9,700 bases of DNA from NCBI GenBank assembly GCA_902488725.1, contig CABTXO010000037.1:1-9700 (forward strand), given 5' to 3'. The DNA comes from an uncultured Bacteroidales bacterium. GTDB lineage: Bacteria; Bacteroidota; Bacteroidia; Bacteroidales; UBA932. Made by a program: the position numbers and the translations under genes. The notes under the pieces were generated by a model. The model did no database searches. It was not told the origin of the DNA and worked only from the letters and a program-made list of their open reading frames with translations. Below, piece after piece: positions 1 to 6,551 of the stretch (its first letter is position 1; each line of letters opens with the position of its first letter).

Positions 1-1107
1 CTGGCGGAAGCCCCGCACCTGCTGGTCGCCGGCGCGACCCGTCAGGGCAAGTCCGTCGGGCTGAACGTGATCGTGAGCTCCCTGCTGTACGCCAAGCACC
101 CCTCCGAACTCAAGTTCGTGTTCATCGACCCGAAGATGGTCGAATTCACCTACTACGAGAATCTCCTCAAGCACTATCTCGCCGTGCTGCCGGACGCCCA
201 GGACGAGCAGTCGGAGCTGGACGCCTCCATCGTGAAGAAGCCCGAGCAGGCGGACCGGATCCTCCGCTCCCTCTGCGTGGAGATGGACGAGCGGTACGCC
301 CTGCTGAGCAAAGCGTACGTCAACAACATCAAGCTCTACAACGACAAGTACAAGGACCGCAAGCTGCCGCCGACCGACGGCCACCGCTTCCTGCCGTACC
401 TGGTCGTGGTGATCGATGAATATGCCGACCTGACGATGTCGGTCGGTGCAACCGGGGAATCCAAGAACGTAGCCCGGAGCATCACCAGTTCGATCATCCG
501 CCTCGCCCAGAAGGGGCGTGCGGCTGGCATCCACGTGATCATCGCGACCCAGCGCCCGTCCGTGGACGTAATCACCGGCCAGATCAAGGCGAACTTTCCG
601 ACTCGCATCGCCTTCCGCGTCATTTCCCGGGTGGACTCGCAGACCATCCTGGATTCACCGGGGGCTCAGAACCTCATCGGCAAGGGCGACATGCTCTATT
701 ATTCCGGCGTGGAAATGGAACGCGTCCAGTGCGCCCTCATCCTCAACCCGGAGACGGCGCGGATCACCCGCTTCATCGGCGACCAGCAGGGCTACAAGAA
801 GTGTTACAACACCCCGTACTACCTGCCCGCGCCCGATGCGGGAGCCGACGAAACGCCCGGGGCCATCGACATGAAGAACCTGGACGACCGCTTCGAAGAA
901 GCCGCGAAGATGGTGGTCATGTCCCAACGGGGCTCCACCTCCGACCTGCAGCGCAGGCTCGGCATGGGCTATGCCAAAGCCGGCCGGGTGATGGACCAGC
1001 TGGAAGCGGCCGGCATCGTCGGTCCGCAGGAAGGCTCGAAGCCGCGCCAGGTGCTCATCACCAGTCTCGACGAACTGGAAAAGGTGCTGGCGGCCTTCCG
1101 GAACTAG
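1..1107 (+). CDS. ftsK: DNA translocase FtsK, C-terminal part (5' truncated by window edge)
   Basis: Septum-associated dsDNA motor that pumps the chromosome during division and, in the family, activates XerCD recombination at dif. The reading frame is open from base 1, so the membrane N-terminus, linker and first part of the motor lie outside the window. Walker A is at 31-54 (GATRQGKS), followed by VGLN. Walker B is VVVIDEYADL at about 403-432, with the Asp-Glu at 415-420. The conserved stretch ATQRPSVDVITG and the SPGAQNLIGKGDMLY region follow, typical of the FtsK/SpoIIIE RecA-like motor. The last about 75 residues (nt about 880-1104) match the winged-helix gamma domain that reads chromosome-orienting sequences (QRRLGMGYAKAGRVMDQLE). 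Walker A has Arg where Gly is commonly seen (GATGQGKS); this is a variable position. It ends in TAG, 40 bp before lolA, suggesting co-transcription. Family assignment is secure. Confidence 0.97.
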   Translation: MAEAPHLLVAGATRQGKSVGLNVIVSSLLYAKHPSELKFVFIDPKMVEFTYYENLLKHYLAVLPDAQDEQSELDASIVKKPEQADRILRSLCVEMDERYALLSKAYVNNIKLYNDKYKDRKLPPTDGHRFLPYLVVVIDEYADLTMSVGATGESKNVARSITSSIIRLAQKGRAAGIHVIIATQRPSVDVITGQIKANFPTRIAFRVISRVDSQTILDSPGAQNLIGKGDMLYYSGVEMERVQCALILNPETARITRFIGDQQGYKKCYNTPYYLPAPDAGADETPGAIDMKNLDDRFEEAAKMVVMSQRGSTSDLQRRLGMGYAKAGRVMDQLEAAGIVGPQEGSKPRQVLITSLDELEKVLAAFRN

Positions 1108-1112
1108 TTCCG
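1099..1112. repeat. 14-bp perfect palindrome over the ftsK stop codon
   Basis: CGGAACTAGTTCCG is a perfect inverted repeat with the ftsK TAG (1105-1107) at its centre. It is immediately followed by a second small hairpin, GTGCC-TCT-GGCAC (1112-1124), sharing one base. Neither has a downstream T-run, so this does not look like an intrinsic terminator. Together they could give structured RNA between ftsK and lolA. A 14-bp palindrome can also occur by chance in a window of this size. Confidence 0.4.
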
Positions 1113-1147
1113 TGCCTCTGGCACAACTTCTGCATCTGCGGAAAGGC

Positions 1148-1792
1148 ATGAAGAGATATTCAACCATCATTCTTTCCTGCATCCTGCTGCTTGCGGCCTG
1201 CCTTCCGGCGGACGCCGCCAGCCGTGCATTGCGGGATTTCCTTGCCAAGGTTTCGCAGTCCTGCGTGTCTTTTGAATATTCCTACGTCCATCGCGTGAAC
1301 GGCACGAACGTTAAAGGTGCCGGCTCCGTGGAACTGCAGGGGAATGCCTTCCGGATGAAGGGGGACGGCATGGAAGTCTGGTGCGACGGACGGACGCGCT
1401 GGGTGCTCGACCGGGAAACGAAGGAAGCGGTGATCGAGACCGTGGACCCTTCCGGGGAGGACTACGCCGCCAATCCCGCCCTGTTGATCTCGGCGGTGGA
1501 CAAGGCGTTTCAGGAGATCTCCGCCGGAACGTCAAAGTTCGGGGACAAGGTGGTCGATGTCTCCATCCTCAGCCCGCGATCGAAAGCGGAAGTCCCTTCC
1601 GATGTCGCCCTGCTGAAACTGTATTTCAAGCCGGGCTCCGGCGAGTTCATCGGGGCGGAAGTGAAGCAGTCGGACCGCTCCGTCACCGACTTCACGATCC
1701 GCAAGCTTGCGTATTCAGACAAAAAGGAAGCGTCTTTCCGCTTCGACGAAAAGACGCTCGACAGTTCCTATGTGATCACGGACCTGCGCTAG
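1148..1792 (+). CDS. lolA: LolA-like outer-membrane lipoprotein carrier protein
   Basis: A 214-residue exported protein of the LolA family, whose members bind acylated lipoproteins released by LolCDE and carry them across the periplasm. I chose the ATG at 1148 because it gives a clean signal peptide: MKRY, a hydrophobic core at residues 6-18, then an A-D-A cleavage site near residue 23. The frame stays open upstream to a GTG at 1112, but that would add an 12-residue tail before the signal. The mature part shows LolA-like features: an N-terminal helix (ALRDFLAKV), alternating beta strands with GAGSVELQGNAFRMKGDGMEVWCDG, and a C-terminal strand pattern ending DSSYVITDL. The signal also contains L15-A16-A17-C18, which matches a lipobox, so lipid modification cannot be excluded. 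It sits 40 bp after ftsK in the same direction, an arrangement familiar in Bacteroidota. It converges with the next gene, with a 4-bp overlap. Confidence 0.88.
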   Translation: MKRYSTIILSCILLLAACLPADAASRALRDFLAKVSQSCVSFEYSYVHRVNGTNVKGAGSVELQGNAFRMKGDGMEVWCDGRTRWVLDRETKEAVIETVDPSGEDYAANPALLISAVDKAFQEISAGTSKFGDKVVDVSILSPRSKAEVPSDVALLKLYFKPGSGEFIGAEVKQSDRSVTDFTIRKLAYSDKKEASFRFDEKTLDSSYVITDLR

Positions 1793-2796
1793 TCCTTGAC
1801 GCAGCGCACGGATGCCAGGAAGGATTCCTGATCCCCGTAGCCGACCAGTACATCCGGATTGCTCACGTACACATAGCGGTACACCCCGTTCGTCTCCTTG
1901 GTGTCGGCCGTCCAGAAGGCGGCGTAGTCGTTGAGCCCGACGTAGCGGTAGCTGTCTCCGCGGTCCGACGCATAGCCGACGGGAATGATGCCCAGGCCGG
2001 ACTTGTTCGTGATCTTCACCTTCGGCCAGAATTCCCACATCCGCTTGTCCATGAAGCGGGCATTTGTCATCAAGCTGCCGGAAACGCCTTTGAGCACATC
2101 CCCGGCCGCGAAAGACGCGCCGGACAGGGCGGAACCGAGGGCCGCCCAATCCGCATCGGAGGGCAGATGCCAGCCGGCAGGGCAGGCTTTCACGGCTTCC
2201 TTCCAGGTGTACAGACGGCCGAACAGCGGGTCCATGACGGTACAGCCTTCGTAGGAGATGCCCGAACCGGCATATCCCAGATTGGTCCGGGTCCAGACCT
2301 TGCCCCCGACGGTCGCGGTGTAGTAGGTCCTGCCGTCACGCGGGTCGGTGAATTTCGGATCCGAAACCCGGTTGATGCCGAGATCCGTAAGGGTGGAATC
2401 CGGTGTCGCATCGACCACGGAGAAGGTGCGGGTGCCCGAGCTGGTGGAGTAGCCTTCCGCGAAGGCGATGCAGCTGACCGTGTAGGTCCCGACGGTCCGG
2501 GGCGTCCGGAACGCGAAGGTCCCGTCTCCGGTCCCTTTCTCCAGCTTGGTGGTGTCTCTCTTCGTGCTCCAGGACACGGTCCAGTAATATCCGAGGGCCC
2601 CGGTGGGATTCTTGACCCCGACGGGCGTCAGCGCGATCGGGATGTCCTTGCTGACATAGGCCGGCATGGAGAAGGTCATCGTTCCGCTGAGGGAATTTTT
2701 GAGAGGGGTTTCCTCCTTGTCTTTCTTCTTGCAGGCGGCCAGGGCCATAAAGACGAATCCGATGGCGAGTACCGTATGGAATTTCATCACGTTCAT
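1789..2796 (-). CDS. Exported lipoprotein with C-terminal FISUMP (Fibrobacter succinogenes major paralogous) domain
   Basis: A 335-residue predicted lipoprotein of unknown function. Residues 1-22 form a lipoprotein signal peptide (core LAIGFVFMALAAC, lipidated Cys22). The following KKKDKEE resembles the Lys-plus-acidic export signal that sends Bacteroidota lipoproteins to the cell surface, so surface display is plausible. Residues about 38-128 look like a beta-sandwich (PKD/Ig-like) region with a GTYTVSCIAFAEGY segment. Residues about 145-335 match the FISUMP domain: DPRDGRTYYTATVGGKVW, ACPAGWHLPSDADW, AAFWTAD and a terminal SVRCVKD. FISUMP domains occur in secreted or surface proteins of Bacteroidota and Fibrobacter; their molecular role is not established. 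The start could be Met1 (2796) or Met4 (2787), which gives the more usual MKFHTV. No susC/susD or other partner gene is adjacent. The stop shares CTAG with lolA. Confidence 0.88.
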   Translation of the reverse strand: MNVMKFHTVLAIGFVFMALAACKKKDKEETPLKNSLSGTMTFSMPAYVSKDIPIALTPVGVKNPTGALGYYWTVSWSTKRDTTKLEKGTGDGTFAFRTPRTVGTYTVSCIAFAEGYSTSSGTRTFSVVDATPDSTLTDLGINRVSDPKFTDPRDGRTYYTATVGGKVWTRTNLGYAGSGISYEGCTVMDPLFGRLYTWKEAVKACPAGWHLPSDADWAALGSALSGASFAAGDVLKGVSGSLMTNARFMDKRMWEFWPKVKITNKSGLGIIPVGYASDRGDSYRYVGLNDYAAFWTADTKETNGVYRYVYVSNPDVLVGYGDQESFLASVRCVKD

Positions 2797-2906
2797 AAGG
2801 TGTACAATCGTACAAATATCGTATTAATATCTCAAAATCCGTAATCTTTCAGCAAAAACCAGTCCAACACTGCCGGCAATTCCTCCGAAAATGCGTAATA
2901 TTGTGC
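2797..2906. promoter_or_regulatory. AT-rich divergent spacer between the FISUMP lipoprotein gene and apbE
   Basis: A 110-bp intergenic region, clearly richer in A/T than the flanking genes, from which both neighbours must be transcribed outward. On the minus strand GATATTTG (2813-2820) matches seven of eight bases of the Bacteroides -7 element TAnnTTTG, about 16 bp before the lipoprotein ATG. I find no properly spaced TTG for its -33 element. On the plus strand I see no convincing promoter; TAATATTG (2896-2903) is a poor match only 3 bp before the apbE ATG. The role is inferred mainly from gene orientation. Confidence 0.45.
2801..2814. repeat. Operator-like inverted repeat upstream of the lipoprotein gene
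   Basis: TGTAC-AATC-GTACA is a perfect 5-bp inverted repeat with a 4-bp centre. Read on the minus strand the same bases also form a direct repeat of TTGTAC with an 8-bp period. It lies 4-18 bp before the lipoprotein ATG and overlaps the only candidate -7 element, a position suited to a repressor site or to a small hairpin in the leader. No regulator gene is present nearby. It is short enough to be chance. Confidence 0.3.
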
Positions 2907-3929
2907 ATGCGTATCTCCAAATCCATCCTTTCCGGAATTCTTGCTTCCGTCCTGCTGCTCTCCTGCGGCCGGCAGGCGACATACGTACAGTTCACCGGCT
3001 ATGCGCAGGGCGGAACCTATTCGGTGAAGATCAACCTGAAGGGCGTCGACCCGCAGCTGCGCCGGGATCCCGCCCGGATCCGGCGGGCGGTGGATGCCGT
3101 CCTGACGCAGATCGACACGACGCTTTCGGGCTACAACAAGGGCTCCCAGCTGAGCCGCTTCAACGCGGGGGAGTCCGTCGTCCCGAACGAACTGTTCCGG
3201 GACATCTACGCCCTGTCGCGCAAGTTCTACGAAGAGACCGGAGGAGCCTTGGATGTGGCTGCAGGCCCGCTTTTCGATGCCTGGGGCTTCGGATTCACGC
3301 GTGATTCCCTGCCTTCCGCCGCGGCGGTGGACAGCCTGCGCGCCATCTGCGGGATGGACAAGCTGGATGCGGACATGCATGCCAGGGTCCCCGGCGTGCA
3401 GCCCTACCTCAATTTCAACGCCATCGCGCAGGGATATTCCTGCGACCGGGTGGCGGCGTACCTGCGCTCCGTCGGGGTGAAGGACATGCTGGTGGACATC
3501 GGGGAAATCTTCTGCGACGGGGTCAACCCCTCGGGGAAGCCCTGGTCGATCGGCATCGACCGGCCGGTGGACGGGAACATGACCCCAGGCGCCGACCTGG
3601 ACGGGGTCTGGGAGTCTTCGGGAACGGCCGTCGGGGTGGTGACCTCCGGAAACTACCGGAAATTCTACGAGAAGGACGGCCGGAAATATTCCCACACCAT
3701 CGATCCGCGCACGGGCTATCCCGTTTCGCACTCCCTCCTGAGCGCGACAGTCGTGGCACCGGACGCCGTGTCCGCCGACGCCTACGCGACCTATTGCATG
3801 GTCATCGGCCTGGAGGAGGCGAAGGCCTTCATCCGGTCCCGGGCGGACCTGGAAGGGTATCTGATCTACGATGCCCCGGACGGCGGCATGGCCGAATGGG
3901 CCTCGCCCGGATTCAATCTGCGGAAATAG
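2907..3929 (+). CDS. apbE: FAD:protein FMN transferase, ApbE family lipoprotein
   Basis: A 340-residue ApbE-family protein. Family members transfer FMN from FAD to a Thr or Ser of target proteins such as Na+-NQR and Rnf subunits, on the outer face of the inner membrane. The ATG at 2907 gives MRISKS and a hydrophobic stretch ending LLLSC (Cys20), a Bacteroidota-style lipoprotein signal without an acidic surface-export tag. A TTG at 2901 would add two residues. Family motifs are present: LSRFNAGE, TGGALDVAAGPLFDAWGFG, NFNAIAQGYSCDRVA, the flavin-site segment H263-T-I-D266-PRTGYP, and the metal-site pair D291/T295 in SADAYAT. The usual LVDIGGE loop reads LVDIGEI here (residues 195-201), one Gly short. 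No flavinylation target is encoded in the window. The 3' end overlaps truB convergently by 17 bp. Confidence 0.95.
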   Translation: MRISKSILSGILASVLLLSCGRQATYVQFTGYAQGGTYSVKINLKGVDPQLRRDPARIRRAVDAVLTQIDTTLSGYNKGSQLSRFNAGESVVPNELFRDIYALSRKFYEETGGALDVAAGPLFDAWGFGFTRDSLPSAAAVDSLRAICGMDKLDADMHARVPGVQPYLNFNAIAQGYSCDRVAAYLRSVGVKDMLVDIGEIFCDGVNPSGKPWSIGIDRPVDGNMTPGADLDGVWESSGTAVGVVTSGNYRKFYEKDGRKYSHTIDPRTGYPVSHSLLSATVVAPDAVSADAYATYCMVIGLEEAKAFIRSRADLEGYLIYDAPDGGMAEWASPGFNLRK

Positions 3930-4869
3930 GGCGGAACAGGGACAGGGCCTGAGAAATGCTGATGGCTTCCTTGATGCGGAACGACCCGGAACATGTGCGG
4001 CGCAGGCCATCCAGGAAGGCGCCGCTGCCGAGGGCTTCGCCGAGGTCGCGGGCGAGGGCGCGGATGTAGGTGCCCTTGCTGCAGACGATGCGGATGTCGG
4101 CGCGGGGGAGGGCCAGGCCGCCGATGTCGGCGACACGGATGTTCGGGTTCGGGCGAAGGCGGTCGCCTGCGGCCGCGGGAAGCGGCGGGATCCGCTCCGG
4201 CGGCCCGGCTGCCGAAAAGGCGAGCAGTTCGAGTTCCGAGAGGGTGATCCACTGCCGGTGGAGGGACTCGGCCACACGGTGGTCGAAGCAGTCCATCACC
4301 TCGCTCTTTTCCTTATGGGCGTCCTTGTACTGCTTCCGGGCCAATTCGTAGGCCCGGACCCCGTCGATGGATTTGGCTGAGAACAGGGGTGCGATCTGTT
4401 CCTGCTCCCCGAGGAACTGCGGCAGCACGGCGCGCAGCGCGGCTTCGGTGACGCCGTCCGTCGGATAGCGGCGGTCGATCTCCTTTTCCAGGTCGTAGGA
4501 AGGGGTGGTGGCGCCGAAGGATACGCCGGCGACATATTCCTTTCCCTCCGACTGCAGGGTTTCGGCAAGTTTGGTGGCCTTGCCGATGCAGACGAGCAGG
4601 ACGCCGGTGGCCAGCGGATCCAAGGTGCCCGCATGACCGACCTTCAGGTTTTTCTTGCCGAAGTGCCGGATGGCGGCCCACTTGAGTTTGCGGATCACAT
4701 CTGCCGAAGTCCAGCGGTAGGGCTTGTCGACCGGCAGGATGATTCCGTCGGGATAGGCATCGATCGAAGGGGAAAGCGCAGGGACGGAGCCGGCTTCCAG
4801 CACGGTTCGGTCTGCTATGAAAGCTTTGATTTCCAATTGATTATTTCTGTAGCGGAATCTTGTTGACAC
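3913..4869 (-). CDS. truB: tRNA pseudouridine(55) synthase TruB
   Basis: Converts U55 to pseudouridine in the T-loop of tRNAs. The catalytic motif GHAGTLDPLATGVL is intact, with nucleophile Asp84 (numbering from the GTG at 4869). It is preceded by the family start ILPVDKPYRWTS and followed by KEYVAGVSFGATT, PLFSAKSIDGVRAYELAR and the C-terminal CSKGTYIRALARDLG. The 318-residue form begins at a GTG overlapping rpiB by 29 bp. No ATG lies in frame near the N-terminus. A TTG at 4836, just after the rpiB stop, or a GTG at 4803, would also keep the whole catalytic domain, so the start is uncertain. Residues about 219-251 are a Pro/Ala-rich insertion between the strand ELELLAF and LALPRADI that I do not associate with the family. 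It is the last gene of the cvpA-tsaB-rpiB-truB unit. Confidence 0.93.
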   Translation of the reverse strand: MSTRFRYRNNQLEIKAFIADRTVLEAGSVPALSPSIDAYPDGIILPVDKPYRWTSADVIRKLKWAAIRHFGKKNLKVGHAGTLDPLATGVLLVCIGKATKLAETLQSEGKEYVAGVSFGATTPSYDLEKEIDRRYPTDGVTEAALRAVLPQFLGEQEQIAPLFSAKSIDGVRAYELARKQYKDAHKEKSEVMDCFDHRVAESLHRQWITLSELELLAFSAAGPPERIPPLPAAAGDRLRPNPNIRVADIGGLALPRADIRIVCSKGTYIRALARDLGEALGSGAFLDGLRRTCSGSFRIKEAISISQALSLFRPISAD

Positions 4870-5275
4870 GGCGCTGGTGGCGTCCGCCGTCGAAGGGGGT
4901 GGAGATCCAGGTGTTCACGATTCGGGCCGCCATGGCGTAGGAGATGAAGCGGGCCGGCATCACGAGTACGTTGGCATCGTTGTGGGCGCGGCTCAGACGG
5001 GCGATTTCGCTGTTCCAGCAGAGACCGGCGCGGACGCTCCGGTGCTTGTTCAGGGTCATGGCCATCCCGTTCCCGGTCCCGCAGAGCGCGATGCCGCACT
5101 CCACCTCGCCGCCGTCCATCGCTTTCCCGAGCGGGTGGGCATAGTCCGGGTAGTCGCAGCTGACCGTGCTGTCCGTACCGTAATCCACCACTTCGTGGCC
5201 TTTTTTCTGAAGCAGGGCCTTCAATTTGTCTTTGTACTCAAATCCAGCGTGGTCGCTGGCCATTCCGATTTTCAT
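4841..5275 (-). CDS. rpiB: Ribose-5-phosphate isomerase B
   Basis: Cytosolic enzyme interconverting ribose 5-phosphate and ribulose 5-phosphate in the pentose phosphate pathway. At 144 residues it is a normal RpiB/LacAB length. MKIGMASDHAGFEYK carries the substrate-binding Asp8-His9. Cys65 in ALCGTGNGMAM is the expected catalytic base, with Thr67 in the anion-hole loop. RAGLCWNSEIARLSRAHNDANVL contains His98, equivalent to the ring-opening histidine of the family. The C-terminal segment FDGGRHQRRVNKI contributes the usual phosphate-binding arginines. The ATG at 5275 begins 11 bp after the tsaB stop, and the end overlaps the longest truB form, which fits a single transcript. I see no catalytic residue missing. 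Confidence 0.96.
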   Translation of the reverse strand: MKIGMASDHAGFEYKDKLKALLQKKGHEVVDYGTDSTVSCDYPDYAHPLGKAMDGGEVECGIALCGTGNGMAMTLNKHRSVRAGLCWNSEIARLSRAHNDANVLVMPARFISYAMAARIVNTWISTPFDGGRHQRRVNKIPLQK

Positions 5276-5286
5276 GCTGTATGTGG

Positions 5287-5979
5287 TTAAAGGATTGATT
5301 TCTTGCTGACCGTCGCGATGAACTCCTTCAGATAGAAGGGCTCGAAGTAGGCGACGTCTTCAAATCTGCGCTCCTGCAGGGCCGCCACGGCCGGCCGGAG
5401 CATGGCGGCCGCTTCGGGACAGCACGACACGAAATGCGCATTCGGGCTGTCGATGACCGTCTTGCATTTCTCCGCTCCGTCCCCGATGAACAGGACCGGT
5501 CCTTCCGCCAGCTGTGCGGAGAACGTGCCGCCGTCGACGATCTGCGACACGGTCGGTTCGATCTGGACAGCGTCCGGCGTGAACACGCCCGTGTACACTT
5601 CCATCCGGCGGGCATCGATCATCGGGATGACGTACCGGCAGCCTTCCGGGAGTATATTCCCTTCCAAGGCTTGCCAGACGAGGGTGTCGAGGGTGCCGAC
5701 GGACAGCAGGGGGATGTCTGCGCCGAAGCAGAGTCCTTTCGCCGTGGAGACGCCGACCCGCAGGCCCGTGTAGGAGCCGGGGCCCTTGCTTACGCACACT
5801 GCGCTGCAGTCCCGGACGGAAAGCCCCCGCTCGTCCAGCATTTCTTTGATGAAGGGAGCCGTCTGTGAAGCGTGGGCACGCGGTTCCGTGCTCCTGCGCC
5901 GCGAAACGATCCGCCCTTCTTCGGCCAGGGCGGCGGAGCAGAGCGCGGTGGAAGTTTCAATGAGGATGATTCTATCCAT
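5287..5979 (-). CDS. tsaB: tRNA threonylcarbamoyladenosine biosynthesis protein TsaB
   Basis: A 230-residue ASKHA-fold protein that pairs with TsaD and TsaE to place the threonylcarbamoyl group on A37 of ANN-decoding tRNAs (t6A). TsaB is the partner subunit, not the catalytic one. The N-terminus IILIETSTALCSAALAEEG is the family's first strand-turn-strand. SKGPGSYTGLRVGVSTAKGL (residues about 64-83) is the diagnostic TsaB motif, followed by PLLSVGTLDTL. MIDARRMEVYTGVF is the second conserved segment. The length is normal. The ATG at 5979 overlaps the cvpA stop as TAATG, indicating translational coupling. tsaD and tsaE are not in the window. Confidence 0.95.
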   Translation of the reverse strand: MDRIILIETSTALCSAALAEEGRIVSRRRSTEPRAHASQTAPFIKEMLDERGLSVRDCSAVCVSKGPGSYTGLRVGVSTAKGLCFGADIPLLSVGTLDTLVWQALEGNILPEGCRYVIPMIDARRMEVYTGVFTPDAVQIEPTVSQIVDGGTFSAQLAEGPVLFIGDGAEKCKTVIDSPNAHFVSCCPEAAAMLRPAVAALQERRFEDVAYFEPFYLKEFIATVSKKSIL

Positions 5980-6473
5980 TATTTATTGAATATCAGTTCT
6001 TTCATGTACGGGAACACGACATCGGCGATGTGCTTGACGGGTTTGTAGAGGACGGACTTGTCCAGGGTCGCCTGTGACACGAGTTCGAAATGGGAGTTGA
6101 GGGCGTCAAAAAGCAGGATGAGCAGGCCGGTCACCAGGCCCGCCTCCATGATGGAGAAGACGATTCCGAGCAGTTTGTCCAGCCAGCCCAGCATGACCAG
6201 CTTGACCAGACCGGACAGGGCCTTCCCCAGCAGCAGGAGCAGCAGGAAGACGGCGGTGAGGATGAGTGCGAACGCGATCACCTGCAGCACGGTCGGGGGC
6301 ACGTCGAGGTAGGGCTGCAGCGATGTGCTGACCAGGGCGGAGAATTTGAACGACAGCCAGGCACCCAGAATCAGGGACACCAGCGAAACGGCCTGCGCAA
6401 TGAATCCCTTCGAAATTCCGTGGATGACGGCAGGGATGAAGAGCAGGAGAAGGATGATGTCGATAACGTGCAT
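5979..6473 (-). CDS. cvpA: CvpA family inner-membrane protein
   Basis: A 164-residue integral membrane protein of the CvpA (colicin V production) family. Family members are linked to envelope homeostasis, but the molecular function is unsettled. Four hydrophobic segments are visible, at residues about 4-24, 27-47, 63-86 and 100-123. The first has the family pattern VIDIILLLLFIPAVIHGISKGF (an Asp near the start and G-x-x-K-G-F at the end). A polar C-terminal tail of about 40 residues follows. It is the first gene of the cvpA-tsaB-rpiB-truB unit, joined to tsaB by a TAATG overlap. A candidate promoter lies on the minus strand at 6552-6581. Confidence 0.88.
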   Translation of the reverse strand: MHVIDIILLLLFIPAVIHGISKGFIAQAVSLVSLILGAWLSFKFSALVSTSLQPYLDVPPTVLQVIAFALILTAVFLLLLLLGKALSGLVKLVMLGWLDKLLGIVFSIMEAGLVTGLLILLFDALNSHFELVSQATLDKSVLYKPVKHIADVVFPYMKELIFNK

Positions 6474-6478
6474 GGTCT

Positions 6479-6510
6479 ATTGTAAAAAAACGCGGAATTG
6501 ACTATCTTTG
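6479..6510 (+). promoter_or_regulatory. Bacteroides-type promoter for ileS
   Basis: TATCTTTG (6503-6510) is a full match to the Bacteroidota -7 consensus TAnnTTTG. Exactly 20 bp upstream is TTG (6480-6482), a good -33 element. Transcription would begin near 6515-6518, giving a leader of about 55 nt before the ileS ATG at 6570. The -33 element sits only 7 bp from the cvpA start codon of the other strand. No T-box-like or riboswitch-like structure is evident in the short leader. Confidence 0.7.
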
Positions 6511-6551
6511 CGCTTTCAAAATGAGAACGGTGCAACGGCCAAGCCCGCATG

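Noticed and set aside
1108..1147. Intrinsic terminator between ftsK and lolA
   Set aside because: The GTGCC-TCT-GGCAC stem is only 5 bp and is not followed by a T-run, and the next gene starts 23 bp later in the same direction.
1381..2844. A 487-codon plus-strand open frame covering the lolA end and the whole lipoprotein gene
   Set aside because: It overlaps two well-supported genes in other frames and has no coherent protein features, so it is a shadow frame.
2832..4277. A 481-codon open frame on the minus strand across apbE and the truB end
   Set aside because: It is antisense to apbE, whose motifs are clear, and its translation is low-complexity Arg/Pro/Ser-rich without a family pattern. 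It is a GC-rich shadow frame.
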